Part shown: positions 1 to 11,213 of the stretch, one piece after another | Layout: each line of letters opens with the position of its first letter | How positions within the stretch are numbered: position 1 is the first letter of the stretch | Origin: Silene conica | Lineage: Eukaryota; Streptophyta; Magnoliopsida; Caryophyllales; Caryophyllaceae | NCBI GenBank assembly: GCA_029255685.2 | Contig: CM055314.2 | Location: 10,186,399 to 10,250,398, forward strand | Length of the DNA: 64,000 nucleotides | Reading direction: 5' to 3' | Made by a program: the position numbers and the translations under genes | Notes under the pieces: model-generated | What the model was told of the DNA's origin: nothing | Seen by the model: only the letters and a program-made list of their open reading frames with translations | Database searches by the model: none

Positions 1-662
1 TTTCTCTCTTTCCAACACTATTCATGTGGTCCCTTTCTTCACTAACTCATTTTCTACCCATTTTATCTCACAAAATATCCGTCACAAATAACGACCCGTC
101 GCAAGCAAAACTTACTAATTGAGATATTGTCAAGACTAGAGCAAATTCACATTATAGTAAGGGCGAAGGCCGAAGGGTGATGGTCCTACCCCAAATATGA
201 AAACTTGACTTAACAGACGGATTTTTGCTACCAACTACTCGTATTGTTTACCGGTAGGTCATGTGAGAGACGGAGACCTAATATGGAAACAAAAACTTTA
301 GTGGTTCATCACACTATCATTTGAGAGGTCTGTCAATAACACTATTAATGGACCGTCTCTTTGAAGTTCTTGGGATTATTTACTACTTAATAGATAAATA
401 GATGATATCCTATTAAATGTACAATAAATTACAATACCATAAAAAAAAAATTAATTTTTTTAATAAAAACGTTTTAATTTCCCTCTGTCAGAGCGCCGAA
501 CATCCGTACCAATCCTCCCCCATTCTGCCATTGATTTGGACATAACCTAACACCAACATGTGAAGTAGTGAATCTCTAACATCAAGTGACGACTTGCGTA
601 AAGGCCGTCGATCGCAATTCACAAACTTACCCTTAAAACGGATAAAGACCCTGTTTCTTCTG

Positions 663-795
663 ACTTATTTTCAGCTCGTTTTAATTCAGTTCAGTCCAGC
701 TCATTTCAAACGGATAAAGTTTAGCTTTTTTCAGTTTAGTTCAGCTCACTTCAGTTCAGTCCAGTTCAGTCCAGTCCAGTTCAGTTCAGTTCAAT
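663..795. repeat. TTCAG-type pentanucleotide microsatellite
   Basis: Degenerate tandem TTCAG/TCCAG units, which give rise to a spurious short reading frame. A second, longer array of the same unit lies at 1219-1436. Confidence 0.8.
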
Positions 796-1149
796 AGTGA
801 TATCTGTTAACACAATCGAAAATCATAATTTTGAAAATAATAGATATCATTAAAACAAAAGACATCATCTATGTTGTTTTGTTATTGACTTTCATATCAT
901 CATGATGTGCTTCATTATCGTGGTAATTATGGACACCAATAACATATCCTATTTTTTCGAACTTTGTCCATTGGTTTCTTCCTTTCTTTAACATCCATGT
1001 TTGAATCTGTTCTTTCTTAAGTACTTTGATGTTTTATAACTGGTATACCAAATTTTTGCATCCGAATGAAATTATTAATAAATTATTTTATTATTAGTTT
1101 CTTTTTAAACCGCAAACTTTTATTAATCAAACAAAACTTTTATTATCAA

Positions 1150-1182
<33 letters not shown>
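1150..1182. repeat. (ATT)n microsatellite
   Basis: About eleven uninterrupted ATT units. Confidence 0.9.
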
Positions 1183-1183
<1 letters not shown>

Positions 1184-1218
1184 TAGTTAGTTAGATCAAT
1201 TTAATTAAACTTCAGTCA

Positions 1219-1436
1219 CTTTTATTAATTTCAGTTTCATTCAGTTCAGTTCAGCCCAACTCGATTAAATTCAGTTCAGTTCAACTCAACACGATTAAAT
1301 TCAGTTCAATTCAATTCAGCTCAGTTCAGTTTAGTTCAGTTCAGTTCAGTTCAGTTCAGTTTAGCTCGATTCAGTTCAGTTCAGTTCAATTCAGTTCAGC
1401 TTCATTCAGTTCAACTCAGTTCAGTTTAGCTCTAAA
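1219..1436. repeat. TTCAG-type pentanucleotide microsatellite, second array
   Basis: Roughly 40 units of TTCAG with variants such as TTCAA, CTCAA and TTTAG. It uses the same unit as 663-795, so the two may be parts of one array that was interrupted. Confidence 0.85.
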
Positions 1437-2239
1437 AAGGCAGAAAGAACAGGGCCTAAGCAGGGGCGGATTTGGGGTGGATAGGGTAGGCAAATGTCAA
1501 CCCCCAACACAAAAATAAGAATAAGTTTTGAACATAAGTTTCATAAAAATGTGTTAGGCTTAGTGGTTAAATGTGACTATGTGTTAGATGTTTGGTGAGG
1601 TTGGAGGTTCAAAACTCATAAGAAAGTATGTCCATGTAAGATGAATACTAACGCATAAAGAAAAATAAAATAAAAGTTTCATCTATATTGAAGACTTACA
1701 AGTGATGTATCACCTGATCACCCGTTTTATTTTTAAGATAAATATATGTCCGTTTAATAGAGACCTTTTGTAGGCCGATATTTAGACCATGGTCTATGCC
1801 GAGTTTACTAGAAGCTTTTTGAAGGTATTGGCCAATAGAAACGGACAAGCCGATATCTAAACCATGGTCCTTATCAAATATTTGGATCTTTCTTGTCTGT
1901 CAGTGTCAAGCTTAAATGCCTATCATGCAAATGCGAAATCGAATTCGATATGAACTTTTTGTTTGTTGTGAAGGTAGCCCCGAGTGTAATTTGATGCTCA
2001 CGAAACTTAAACACGGGTCACAAATGTAAAATCATTTATGATTTTATCCGCTAAGTCAACCGACATCTACAAAATATAGTTAAATCCATATCGTGCTTAG
2101 TAGCCGTGACAGAGATGATAAAATCCCTTATGAATTTATCCGTTAAAATAGTTCACATGTACAAGATAATGTAGTCAAAGCTATCAAACGTTTTATCGTG
2201 CCTGAATTTAAACCCCGTTAGCAACATATTTGTCTTCAC

Positions 2240-2460
2240 TAATAGAATATAAAATATTCCAAAGAATATTTTCCTGTATGCTGTACATATTTACTCTGTA
2301 TAGTTTCCATATTACGTGGGATTACAATCCCTTTAACTTAGGATAATTTTGTGATAGTCTTCCTGATTTATTGGGTTGACTAGCTGACTATGGAAACTTG
2401 GTTTCCTATATATTCTGTACTCTACGTTTTTATAAAAGAAGGGAAAATCATCTTCTTATA
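2240..2460 (+). repeat. 5' LTR of Copia element 1
   Basis: 221 bp, matching 7715-7935 with no difference I can see. A TATAAAAG box lies at 2431-2438. The TSD places the ends at TAATAG and CTTATA, so the termini are TA...TA instead of the usual TG...CA. Confidence 0.95.
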
Positions 2461-2471
2461 TGGTATCAGCT
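2461..2471 (+). other. Primer-binding site of Copia element 1
   Basis: TGGTATCAGC directly follows the 5' LTR. TGGTATCAG is the standard copia primer site complementary to the 3' end of initiator methionine tRNA. Confidence 0.85.
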
Positions 2472-2558
2472 ACCAATCCCGATCCTCTTCTCATCTTCCG
2501 CTACACGCTTCTGCGTTTCAATCTCTTTCTCATCTGTTATCTCTGTCAACGTCCCACA

Positions 2559-3742
2559 ATGACGAATGACGCCAATTCCAAATCCTCTTTTCATCCTGCA
2601 TACTCAGTATCCAATATCAAAAATTATGTCCCAATCATACTTGAGGCCGAGAATGTACATTACGCGTCGTGGGCCGAGCTCTTTCTCAATACCGCGCGTG
2701 CCTTCGACGTCCTAGATCACGTCAGCCCCCCTAAGGATACCGAGATTCAAAAGAATAGTCAGTGGGATCGTCTCGATGCAATCGTGAAACAATGGATCTA
2801 TAGCACGATTTCACTTGACCTCCTACACACCATTCTTGAACCGGGTCTGTCTGCTCAGGCTGCGTGGGATCGTCTTAAAGATATATTTAATGACAATAAA
2901 AACTCTCGTGCCGTTTTCCTGGAACAACAATTTACCAGTACACACATGGATAACTTCCCGAACGTATCCGCCTACTGCCAGAAACTCAAGATGATTGCTG
3001 ATCAATTAGCCAATGTTGGCTCTCCTGTACCGGACACTCGCCTCGTACTGCAACTCGTCACCCACCTCTCGGCAGGCTACAGTAGTGTAGCCACACTCAT
3101 TCAACAGAGCGATCCATTGCCCTCCTTCTACAAGGCCCGCTCAATGCTTACGCTCGAAGAAAGTCGCATCGCCAAGGAGTCCCCTGCGACGGCATTGCTG
3201 ACCTCTCAGACACCCTCTGCCGACAACTCTAATAAAAGCAACAACAAGAATGGAAATGGAAATAACAACTGCAAGGGCAAGGGTAACCGTCAAAACAATC
3301 GCGGCAATTATCGAGGTAAGAACCATCACGGTGGATCTCAATTTAACAATAATAATGGTGGTAATTCTAACTATCAGAATACCAATAAAAATAATTCCCG
3401 CGGACAGCAGTCCTCTGTTTCGAGTGCTTCCCAATCGTGGACTTGGGTCCCCCTCTCACCCTGGCCACAACAGCCGGCTCCGTGCCCGTACCCCACAACC
3501 GGCTGGTCTGCTCCCACTACTAACCCATCTGCGGGTATCCTTGGTCCAAGACCGCAACAGGCGTTTTTTGCCCAGCCATCGTTCCCATCTCAGTCCGCTG
3601 GTGCGTTTGTACCCACCGACATCGCCGCTGCAATGCAATCCCTGAATGTGCAGGGGCCTGATGATAATTACTACATGGATACCGGAGCCTCGTCTCACAT
3701 GCAGTCATCCAATGGTACGCTCTCTTCCTATTCTCTTTTGAG
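2559..3742 (+). pseudogene. Copia element 1 gag and start of protease (interrupted)
   Basis: The reading frame is open from 2460, but gag most likely starts at the ATG at 2559, because the upstream part overlaps the primer site. The product resembles the UBN2-type copia gag, followed by an Asn/Gly-rich tract and a Pro/Trp-rich segment. I see no CCHC zinc knuckle. A copia protease core ([10 protein letters not shown]) begins near 3671. About a dozen codons later the frame runs into the 902-bp insertion, which adds foreign residues and a stop at 3978-3980. The remaining pol continues at 4645. This copy therefore cannot make a continuous Gag-Pol. Confidence 0.9.
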
Positions 3743-4644
3743 GGGGTGTTTGGTTGGGGCATTTGGAATGGATTGGAATGGATTCCACCCATTCAAGTGT
3801 TTGGTTGGAGCCTTTTGGAATGGAGTTTCATACCCAAGGGGTTCTAAATCCATTCCAAACCCTTGGAATCCCATACCCATGTCTCAACCCAAGGTTCTAA
3901 CTCCATTCCATCCCATCCCAAATTATATATTTTTTATAAAACATTTTATGTGGATTTTCTTCATAGAACATTTTATGTGAATTTTTTTCATAAAAAAAAG
4001 TTACGTTTTTTCATAAAATATTTTATGTGAATTTTTTTCATAAAGTATTTTATGTGGATTTTTTTCATAAAAAAAAAAAAAGTTGCTTATTTTTCATAAA
4101 ACATGTTATGTGGATTTTTTCATAAAACATGTTATGTGGATTTTTTTTCATAAAACATTTTATGTGGATGTTTTTGTAAAACAGTTTATGTGAATTTTTT
4201 TATAAAACATTTTATGCGGATTTTTGTCATAAAAAAAAGTTGCGTATTTTTCATAAAACATTTTATGTGAATTTTTTTCATAAAACATTTTATGTGGATT
4301 TTTTTCGTAAAACATTTTATGTGGATTTTTTTCGGTCTTAGAATAATTTTGCTATTGTCGTATTAAATGAACCTGAGTCATTTGATTTTTATGGATTAAT
4401 TTGAATTTTGGCTTTGTTGTAGTTAATTTTAATTCAAAATAATATAATTTCAGTTATCTATGATAAAGAAAATGAAATAATTTGAAATCCATTCTAAATG
4501 TAAATCAAACAATAAGAATGACATTTACAATCCATTACGAGATCAAACCAAACAAGCATTAATAAGTATGAGATTCTAACTCCATACCTCCTTGGTATTA
4601 GAATCCATTCCATTCCATTCCAATTGTTTGAACCAAACGGCCCC
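3743..4644. mobile_element. 902-bp non-autonomous DNA element inserted in Copia protease region
   Basis: The termini are inverted repeats: GGGGTGTTTGGTT on the left and AACCAAACGGCCCC on the right. They are bounded by the 5-bp duplication TTGAG (3738-3742 and 4645-4649). There is no coding capacity. From 3940 to 4335 it carries about twelve copies of a motif like TTTTATGTGGATTTTTT, often with CATAAAACA, in imperfect tandem. The superfamily is not certain: the terminal GTTTGGTT resembles several hAT-like MITEs, but a 5-bp TSD does not fit the usual 8 bp of hAT. Confidence 0.85.
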
Positions 4645-5109
4645 TTGAGTGATAATCGGAACATAGTTGTTGGAAATGGTACTCTTATTCCAATCACAGG
4701 TCTCGGACATACTAAACTACCCTCCCCTCACCATAATTTACTTCTCAAAAATGTTTTACATGTCCCCAGCCTAATTAAGAACCTAGTTTCTGTCCGAAAG
4801 TTTACTATTGATAACAATGTTTCCGTCTCTTTTGACCCTTTTGGTTTCACTGTGAAGGATCTCAAGACGGGGAAGCCGATAATGCGCAGTAATAGCACGG
4901 GCGACCTCTACCCCTTACTCCCAACTCGCCCATCTGCCACTGCCAACCCCGCTGCCTTGCTGGCCACATCCGCTTCACTATGGCATGACCGCCTCGGACA
5001 CCCCGGCCCCCAAATTTTTAATTCCATTTGTCATAATAAAAATATTGCTTGTCGTCCAATTAAATTATCCTCTGTTTGTCACTCCTGTCAACTAGGAAAA
5101 ACATGTTAA
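4645..5109 (+). pseudogene. Copia element 1 pol fragment: end of protease and GAG-pre-integrase
   Basis: The frame is the one that precedes the 902-bp insertion. It encodes the remainder of protease, then the HHCC zinc-binding domain of integrase (WHDRLGHPG ... CHSCQLGK, codons near 4980-5098). It ends at a TAA at 5107-5109, just after a run of five A residues (5097-5101). The next frame is offset by one base and continues the same conserved block, so this looks like a single-base indel in a homopolymer, either a real mutation or an assembly error. Confidence 0.85.
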
Positions 5110-5128
5110 ACTTCCGTTTTCCGATTCT

Positions 5129-7717
5129 TTGTCAAACACTTTACGTCCTTTTGATATTTTGCATACCGATTTGTGGACCTCTCCCGTTATAAGTACAATG
5201 GGTCATCGATACTATGTGCTATTTTTAGATGACTTTACCAATTTTCTTTGGACTTTCCCTATCAAACACAAGTCACAAGTTCACTCTATTTTCACCACTC
5301 TTTATAACATGATAAAAACACAATTCAATTACTCCATTAAAACTGTCCAATGCGATAACGGTAAAGAATTCGACAACGCCGCCTTCCACCAGTTTTTCGC
5401 GAAATTCGGCCTCCTCTTTCGTTTTTCGTGCCCTCACACATCCTCCCAAAACGGTAAAGCAGAACGGAAAATACGGACCATCAATAACATCATGCGCACC
5501 CTTCTTATACATTCTCATATGCCATCCTCCCTTTGGCACCATGCTCTTGCCATGGCCACTTATCTACACAATATTCTCCCTAGCAAAGCCAACAAAAACG
5601 TCTCTCCTACCTCTAGCCTTTACTTCCGCGACCCCTCCTATACTCACCTACGATCGTTCGGTTGCCTTTGTTACCCTCACATTCCCCCAACCACAATACA
5701 TAAACTCGCCCCCCGTGCTCTTCCTTGCGTGTTTATCGGCTATCCCGACAACCATAGGGGTTATAAATGCCTAGACTTACAAACCCGGAAAATAATTGTT
5801 GCTCGTCACGTTACATTTGATGAGACTATTTTTCCATTTGCCAGTAAACCTCCCCCACCCACGGCCATACCATCTTCTGACCTCTCGCCCTATTTTCAGA
5901 ACCTACTGTGGCCTTCTCCTACTGACACACCTGCACCCCCCACGGCCCACCCCCAAAACACAGTGCAGCAACACCTCCCACCCCCTGACACACCACCTCC
6001 AACACCCCCTACTCACTCAACCTCATCACCTGATTCCCCTCCCTCACCTGAACAACACGCCATTAACCCCCCTGCCCATATTTTTTCACCTCAAATGCAA
6101 ACCCGGGCTCGCCATGGCATCTTTAAACCAAAACCACAATTCGACCTATGCACCACAACACTCTCTCCTCTCCCCAAATGCCCCATCACAGCCCTCCGAG
6201 ATCCAAATTGGAATAGGGCCATGACCGATGAACACGATGCAGTCATTGCGAATGGGACTTGGCTTCTTGTACCTAGGCCGGATAACGTTAATATTACTAG
6301 ATGCATATGGCTCTTTAAACACAAATTTAAAGCTAATGGCGAATTAGAGCGATACAAAGCTCGTCTTGTTGTTAATGGCAGGTCTCAACAGGTCGGTGTT
6401 GACTGTGACGAAACCTTCAGTCCGGTGGTCAAACCAACTACGATACGCATTGTCCTTAGTCTAGCCGTGTCCAAGGACTGGAAAATTCACCAACTCGATG
6501 TGAAAAATGCGTTCTTACATGGTCACCTAGCCGAGACAGTTTATATGCATCAACCACCCGGTTTTCGCGACCGCACTCGCCCCAACCACGTGTGTCTTCT
6601 CAAGAAATCTCTCTACGGCCTCAAACAAGCCCCCCGGGCTTGGTACCATCGGTTCTCTACCTTTGTGTCTCGCATTGGTTTCACCCAAAGTCGGTCAGAT
6701 AACTCTCTTTTCATATTCAAGAATGGTAATGACATTGCTTATTTACTATTATATGTGGATGATATCATCTTAGCAACTTCGAGTGACCAACTCCGTCTCA
6801 CTCTTATGGGCCATCTACACTCTGAGTTTGCTATGACCGACCTTGGTCCGTTGCATTTTTTTCTCGGGGTCGCTGCTGAAAGACATACTCACGGCCTGTT
6901 CTTACATCAGCATCGCTACGCCGACGACATCATAAACCGAGCAAGCATGGGGTCCTGTAAACCCGCCAGTACGCCAGTGGACACCAACTCCAAACTGAGT
7001 GCCACGGCTGGTGCACCTGTAACTGACCCATCTTTATTTCGAAGTCTCGCCGGTGCACTTCAATACCTCACATTTACGAGGCCCGACATAACATATGCGG
7101 TTCAACAGGTCTGTTTACATATGCATGATCCCCGGGAAGCTCATTATGGTGCTCTCAAGAGAATAATACGCTATATCAAAGGCACTTCAAATTTTGGCAT
7201 TCACCTTACTAAATCTAATACTACGGATTTAGTTGCTTACACGGACGCCGATTGGGGTGGGTGTCCCGACACACGGAGGTCCACATCCGGGTATTGCGTC
7301 TATTTGGGAGATAATTTGGTCTCATGGTCCGCAAAACGACAGGCTACGGTATCCCGCTCTAGTGCAGAGGCAGAATACAGAGGGGTTGCCAACGTCGTCG
7401 CCGAATCCTGCTGGGTTCGAAATTTACTACTGGAACTACACTGTCCCATTCGGAAAGCAACATTCGTATATTGCGACAACGTCTCTGCCATTTATTTAGC
7501 GGGCAATCCCGTTAATCACCAGCGCACCAAGCATATCGAACTCGACATACATTTCGTGCGCGAAAAAGTGGCTCTCGGTGAGGTAATAGTCCGACACGTT
7601 CCGTCCCGATATCAATTCGCGGATATTTTTACCAAGGGGCTACCGAAAGTTCAGTTCGACGATTTCCGATCCAGTCTTAGCATCCGTCCTCCTCCCGCTC
7701 CGACTGCGGGGGTGTAA
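5129..7717 (+). pseudogene. Copia element 1 pol: integrase core, reverse transcriptase, RNase H
   Basis: An open frame of about 860 codons, cut off from its upstream part by the one-base shift near 5097. Domains in order: integrase core with all three catalytic positions visible (Asp in DILHTDLW, Asp in DNGKEFDN, Glu in SQNGKAERK); a long Pro-rich linker; reverse transcriptase with [23 protein letters not shown] and the YVDD box (LLLYVDDIIL); and RNase H with AYTDADWGG, SSAEAEYR and YCDNVSAI. The stop codon (7715-7717) lies in the first bases of the 3' LTR. No internal stop is present, so most of the enzyme could be made if translation were reinitiated. Confidence 0.9.
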
Positions 7718-7935
7718 TAGAATATAAAATATTCCAAAGAATATTTTCCTGTATGCTGTACATATTTACTCTGTATAGTTTCCATATTACGTGGGATTAC
7801 AATCCCTTTAACTTAGGATAATTTTGTGATAGTCTTCCTGATTTATTGGGTTGACTAGCTGACTATGGAAACTTGGTTTCCTATATATTCTGTACTCTAC
7901 GTTTTTATAAAAGAAGGGAAAATCATCTTCTTATA
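7715..7935 (+). repeat. 3' LTR of Copia element 1
   Basis: 221 bp, apparently identical to 2240-2460. It is preceded by the G-rich polypurine tract GCGGGGG and followed by the TTCAC target duplication. Confidence 0.95.
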
Positions 7936-8475
7936 TTCACATTTATGGTTTCAGGCCGGTGATGAATACCTTGCTTGCATCAAAGTCCAGACGATGTTAG
8001 ACTTTTATGAATTGCCATGCATCACAAATTCTCATCTATGACATGAAACAAAAAGGTAAATGGAAGGGCGAGTGAGAGATGATCATGACTTGCGACTTGC
8101 GACTTGCGAGAGGATAAAGTTTGTGACCGTCACAAGCAAAACAGACTGTGCATACATAAACGATGCGGCACCAATTTTGTCATATACAAGTACCCAATTA
8201 AAAGTTAAACACATGACTAGTTAAATTATTGCAACTTGGAAAACTTTTGCATTATAGTTATGCAAGGAAGCTGACCGAAGTCAAATTAAAGCAGCCACTA
8301 TTGTAAAAAGGGATCCCATTTACACAGTCTTGTACGTAAATATGTTAGCAACACAAAAAGACGGTTTCTAAATGATCCACGATAATAGAACACTTTATGA
8401 CTATAAAATGGACATTTAACAGTAGCAGACCACCAGACCTATCAAGTGAGCAATAATCACAGCTCACAAGACAGT
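7936..8475 (+). promoter_or_regulatory. Upstream region of P450 copy 1
   Basis: No gene. Blocks of this sequence match the DNA upstream of P450 copy 2 (about 11700-12106), for example ACATGRCTAGTTAAATTATTGCAA and AGTCAAATTAAA, so the promoter was duplicated with the gene. A TATAAAA box lies at 8402-8408, about 70 bp before the start codon. Confidence 0.6.
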
Positions 8476-10039
8476 ATGTTTATCTTATTATGCTTCATCC
8501 TTATAACCACCTGTCTAATCTTTCTTCTTTCTAAACACCCGAGGAAGACGTCGCCACCGTTTCGTCCTCCTCCAGGTCCGAAAGGGCTTCCTCTGATCGG
8601 AAACTTACACCAATTTGACCCGTTAAACCTCATATTTGCTTAGCCAAGCTAGGCAAGAAATATGGACCAATCTTGAGTTTACGACTGGGAAACGTACCTT
8701 GTATTGCGGTTCAATCAGCAAAGATAGCCAAAGAGATTCTGCAAACACAAGACCTTAATTTTTGTAGTCGACCATCCATGGTCGGTACCCGAAGACTAAG
8801 CTACAATGGCTTGGACATGGCTTGCACCCCATACAATGAGCATTTTAAGGAAATAAGGAAGTTATGTGTTGTTCATCTCTTCAGCTCCAAGAAAGTTCGC
8901 TCTTTCTCTGCAATTCGTGATGATGAAGTCTCGAAGATAATCCAAAAAATCTCCTCGCATGCTTCACATGTCGTTAACTTGAGTGAATTGATGATGAGCT
9001 ATAGCTGCTCTAACATAAGCAGGATCGCTTTCGGCAAGAGGTAAGTCGTTTTATTCAACAGATTCTTTACACTTGCTTTTGGTGCAGATATGTAGGACCT
9101 CACCTGCATGTGACTTTTAACCATACATATAGACCCGGAAAAGGAAACATAAAGAATCGGTTAAAGATGCAGATAAATGAAAACGTAAAGAATCTGATGA
9201 ACGCGAAGGAGTAATTTATAAGTTAGTGTAATGTCGTATGCCCAAGGAAAAATCCTAGGAGTATTTATGACCAAGGATCACTACAGGAATTAAGGACACG
9301 GGCGACTGCAAATGGCGCGTATTTTGTTAGTAAAGTCCAAGGGTAGATTGCAACCGAAATGATTTGACCCAAACCCAAACGGAACAATCGGTCAAAATCC
9401 TCAATCTGATCGCCAAATGACACGATTCAAAATGACAATAAAAAGATTAATTTCAAACAGCACGTATATCAGTTGATGATTAACCCGGCCTGAAACCGCT
9501 GACCTGAGAACAAAGAGACAAATACAAAACCCTTTTGCCACGAATTTGTGTATAGCTAAAATACTTGCTGCAGAGCCTGCAGTTAGTTCTACCCTCAATA
9601 ATGTAAAATTGTTCATTTTACAGCTATAGAGATGATGAAGAGTCTGAAAGGAGGAAATTTAATCGGCTCTTACATGAAGCTCAAGCCTTGTTCATAGCTT
9701 TCTACTTTTCCGATTATTTTCCGTCTATTGGCTGGCTAGACAAGCTAACCGGACAAGCCTCTAGGCTTGAGAAGACATTCAAGGAGTTGGACGGATTTTA
9801 TGAAGAAATCATACAAGACCATCTTCACCCTAGCAAACCTAAATCTCAGGAAGAGGACCTTGTTGATATTCTACTCCGTCTGATGAATGAGCGTTCCTTC
9901 ACGTTAGATCTCACACTAGACAACATCAAAGCGGTGCTTCTGGTAATCTCAAAACTATCCAACTTATACTAGGATCAAAATTATCTTACTCCGTAATAGC
10001 AAAGAAAACTTCCCGATAACAGATGAAATGTTTTCCCAT

Positions 10040-10205
10040 GAGCACTTAGATCAACTGATATGGGGTTGTTCTAGCTTAACTAAAGGTCTTGGGTTCGAAC
10101 CCTAGGATGCAAAACTGTTAAAACTCACGAGGGAAAGCTTAACCGCCCTAGTGATCCTGCCCGACTTGCCCGACTTGAATCCGGAACAGTTTACACAAAA
10201 AAATT
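10040..10205 (+). repeat. SINE-like tRNA-related insertion in intron 2 of P450 copy 1
   Basis: A segment with a near-perfect Pol III B box (GGGTTCGAACCC at about 10089-10100), followed by a short A-run. It is absent from intron 2 of copy 2, whose flanking intron sequence is otherwise alignable. No full tRNA cloverleaf can be drawn and no target duplication is clear. Confidence 0.4.
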
Positions 10206-10354
10206 GATTGTTGTAGCATACACTAAAACTATTCTCTACTTTCCGTAGGATATTATTGTAGCGGGAACAGACACAAGTGCAGCTTTGGTGGTTTGGACGA
10301 TGACAGAGCTTATAAAGAACTCAAATGTCATGAAGAAAGTACAAGAAGAGCTAA

Positions 10355-10698
10355 GGGCAAGTGCAATGGTTTAGCTGAGGGATTTGCTTGCAAATATGAA
10401 AAGTTGTAAGCTAGTAGCCAAACCATTGTACCTCTACTTATTGATTAGCTTAGATCAAGCTAGTAGCCCCATTAAGCTACTAGCTCAAATGGACAATCCC
10501 AAAATTTCAACCTATCAAATTAAAGTTTCTTATAAAATATAATTATTTAAAAAAAACGTTGGAATTTTTGTTTTATGTGGGTCCATTTAAGCTAGCTTGA
10601 AACCATTGTATGCAATTGTAGCTTAAAATAATATAGCTTAAAAAATATGATGTGGCAACTCAAGCTAATAGTGCATTAGCTCACCATTGCACTTGCTC
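10355..10698. mobile_element. PIF/Harbinger-type (Tourist-like) MITE in P450 copy 1 exon 3
   Basis: 344 bp with matching terminal inverted repeats GGGCAAGTGCAATGG and CCATTGCACTTGCTC, and the 3-bp duplication TAA on both sides (10352-10354, 10699-10701). The corresponding site in copy 2 (near 13620) is uninterrupted, a paralogous empty site. It has no coding capacity. Confidence 0.92.
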
Positions 10699-11213
10699 TA
10701 AGGAATGCAGCAAGAAACAAAGGTTATATCACAGAAGACGATCTGATAAACCTCGAGTATTTCAAGGCAGTGGTGAAGGAAACCTTTAGAATCCACCCAG
10801 GAGCTCCACTCCTAGTTGTCCGAGAAACACAGCAAAAATGTACTATAGAAGGGTATGATATTCTACCTGGAACGCTGGTATTTGTCAATGTGTGGGCTAT
10901 TGGACGAGACCCTGAGCGCTGGAGCGATCCAGATACATTTAAGCCAGAGCGGTTTCTGGGGAGTTCAATCGACTTCAAAGGGCAGGACTTTGAGCTTATT
11001 CCTTTCGGGGCTGGTAGAAGAATCTGTCCCGGCATGCTTCTTGGTTTGGCCAATTCCGAGCTTGCTTTAGCCAATTTGTTGTTTTCTTTTGACTGGGAAT
11101 TACCTAATGGAGTTACGAAGGAAGACATTGACACGGATACGCTCCCTGGCATCACTATGCATAAGAAAAATCCACTCTGCCTCGAAGCACGCAAATTCTC
11201 CGGAAGTGTTTAA

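Larger units (their letters stand above)
1..2239. other. Intergenic flank, no gene recognised
   Basis: AT-rich DNA with no coding region I can support. It holds two TTCAG-type microsatellites and an ATT run, listed separately. A CAGGGGCGGA motif near 1456 looks like a hAT-type terminal repeat, but I could not find its partner. From about 2030 to 2235 the sequence resembles 11480-11670, downstream of P450 copy 1, so the duplicated P450 unit probably began here before the Copia element split it. Confidence 0.6.
2240..7935 (+). mobile_element. Ty1/copia LTR retrotransposon, Ale/Retrofit-like, disrupted
   Basis: Two 221-bp LTRs (2240-2460 and 7715-7935) appear identical base for base. They are flanked by the 5-bp target-site duplication TTCAC (2235-2239 and 7936-7940). 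Inside are a primer-binding site, then gag, protease, integrase, reverse transcriptase and RNase H in copia order. Without the nested 902-bp insertion the element would be about 4.8 kb, a size typical of the short-LTR Ale/Retrofit lineage (family knowledge). It is not autonomous as it stands: the reading frame is broken by the insertion at 3743-4644 and by a one-base shift near 5097. It lies about 540 bp upstream of P450 copy 1. Confidence 0.95.
8476..11213 (+). pseudogene. Cytochrome P450, CYP83-like (CYP71 clan), copy 1, broken
   Basis: Three exons by comparison with its neighbours: 8476-9040, 9624-9942 and 10249-11213, all with GT-AG borders. The start is the ATG at 8476, which gives a hydrophobic N-terminal anchor followed by the [15 protein letters not shown] hinge. 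Later motifs are AGTDTSAA (I-helix), KETFRIHP (ExxR), FKPERF and the heme loop FGAGRRICPG. Two lesions inactivate it. One base is missing near 8625-8627 relative to copy 2, which leads to a stop at 8641-8643. A 344-bp PIF/Harbinger-type element (10355-10698) sits in exon 3 and brings an in-frame stop. P450s of this clan are ER-anchored mono-oxygenases of specialised metabolism; the substrate cannot be told. Confidence 0.88.

Noticed and set aside
594-797. Short open frame ending in a Phe/Ser/Gln-rich repeat
   Set aside because: It is the translation of the TTCAG microsatellite.
1456-1700. hAT-like MITE starting CAGGGGCGGATTTGG
   Set aside because: No matching inverted end or 8-bp duplication found downstream, so the borders cannot be set.
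10080-10105. Possible tRNA gene (GGGTTCGAACCC)
   Set aside because: Only a T-arm-like segment is present. No acceptor or anticodon stem can be formed, so a SINE-like insertion is more likely.
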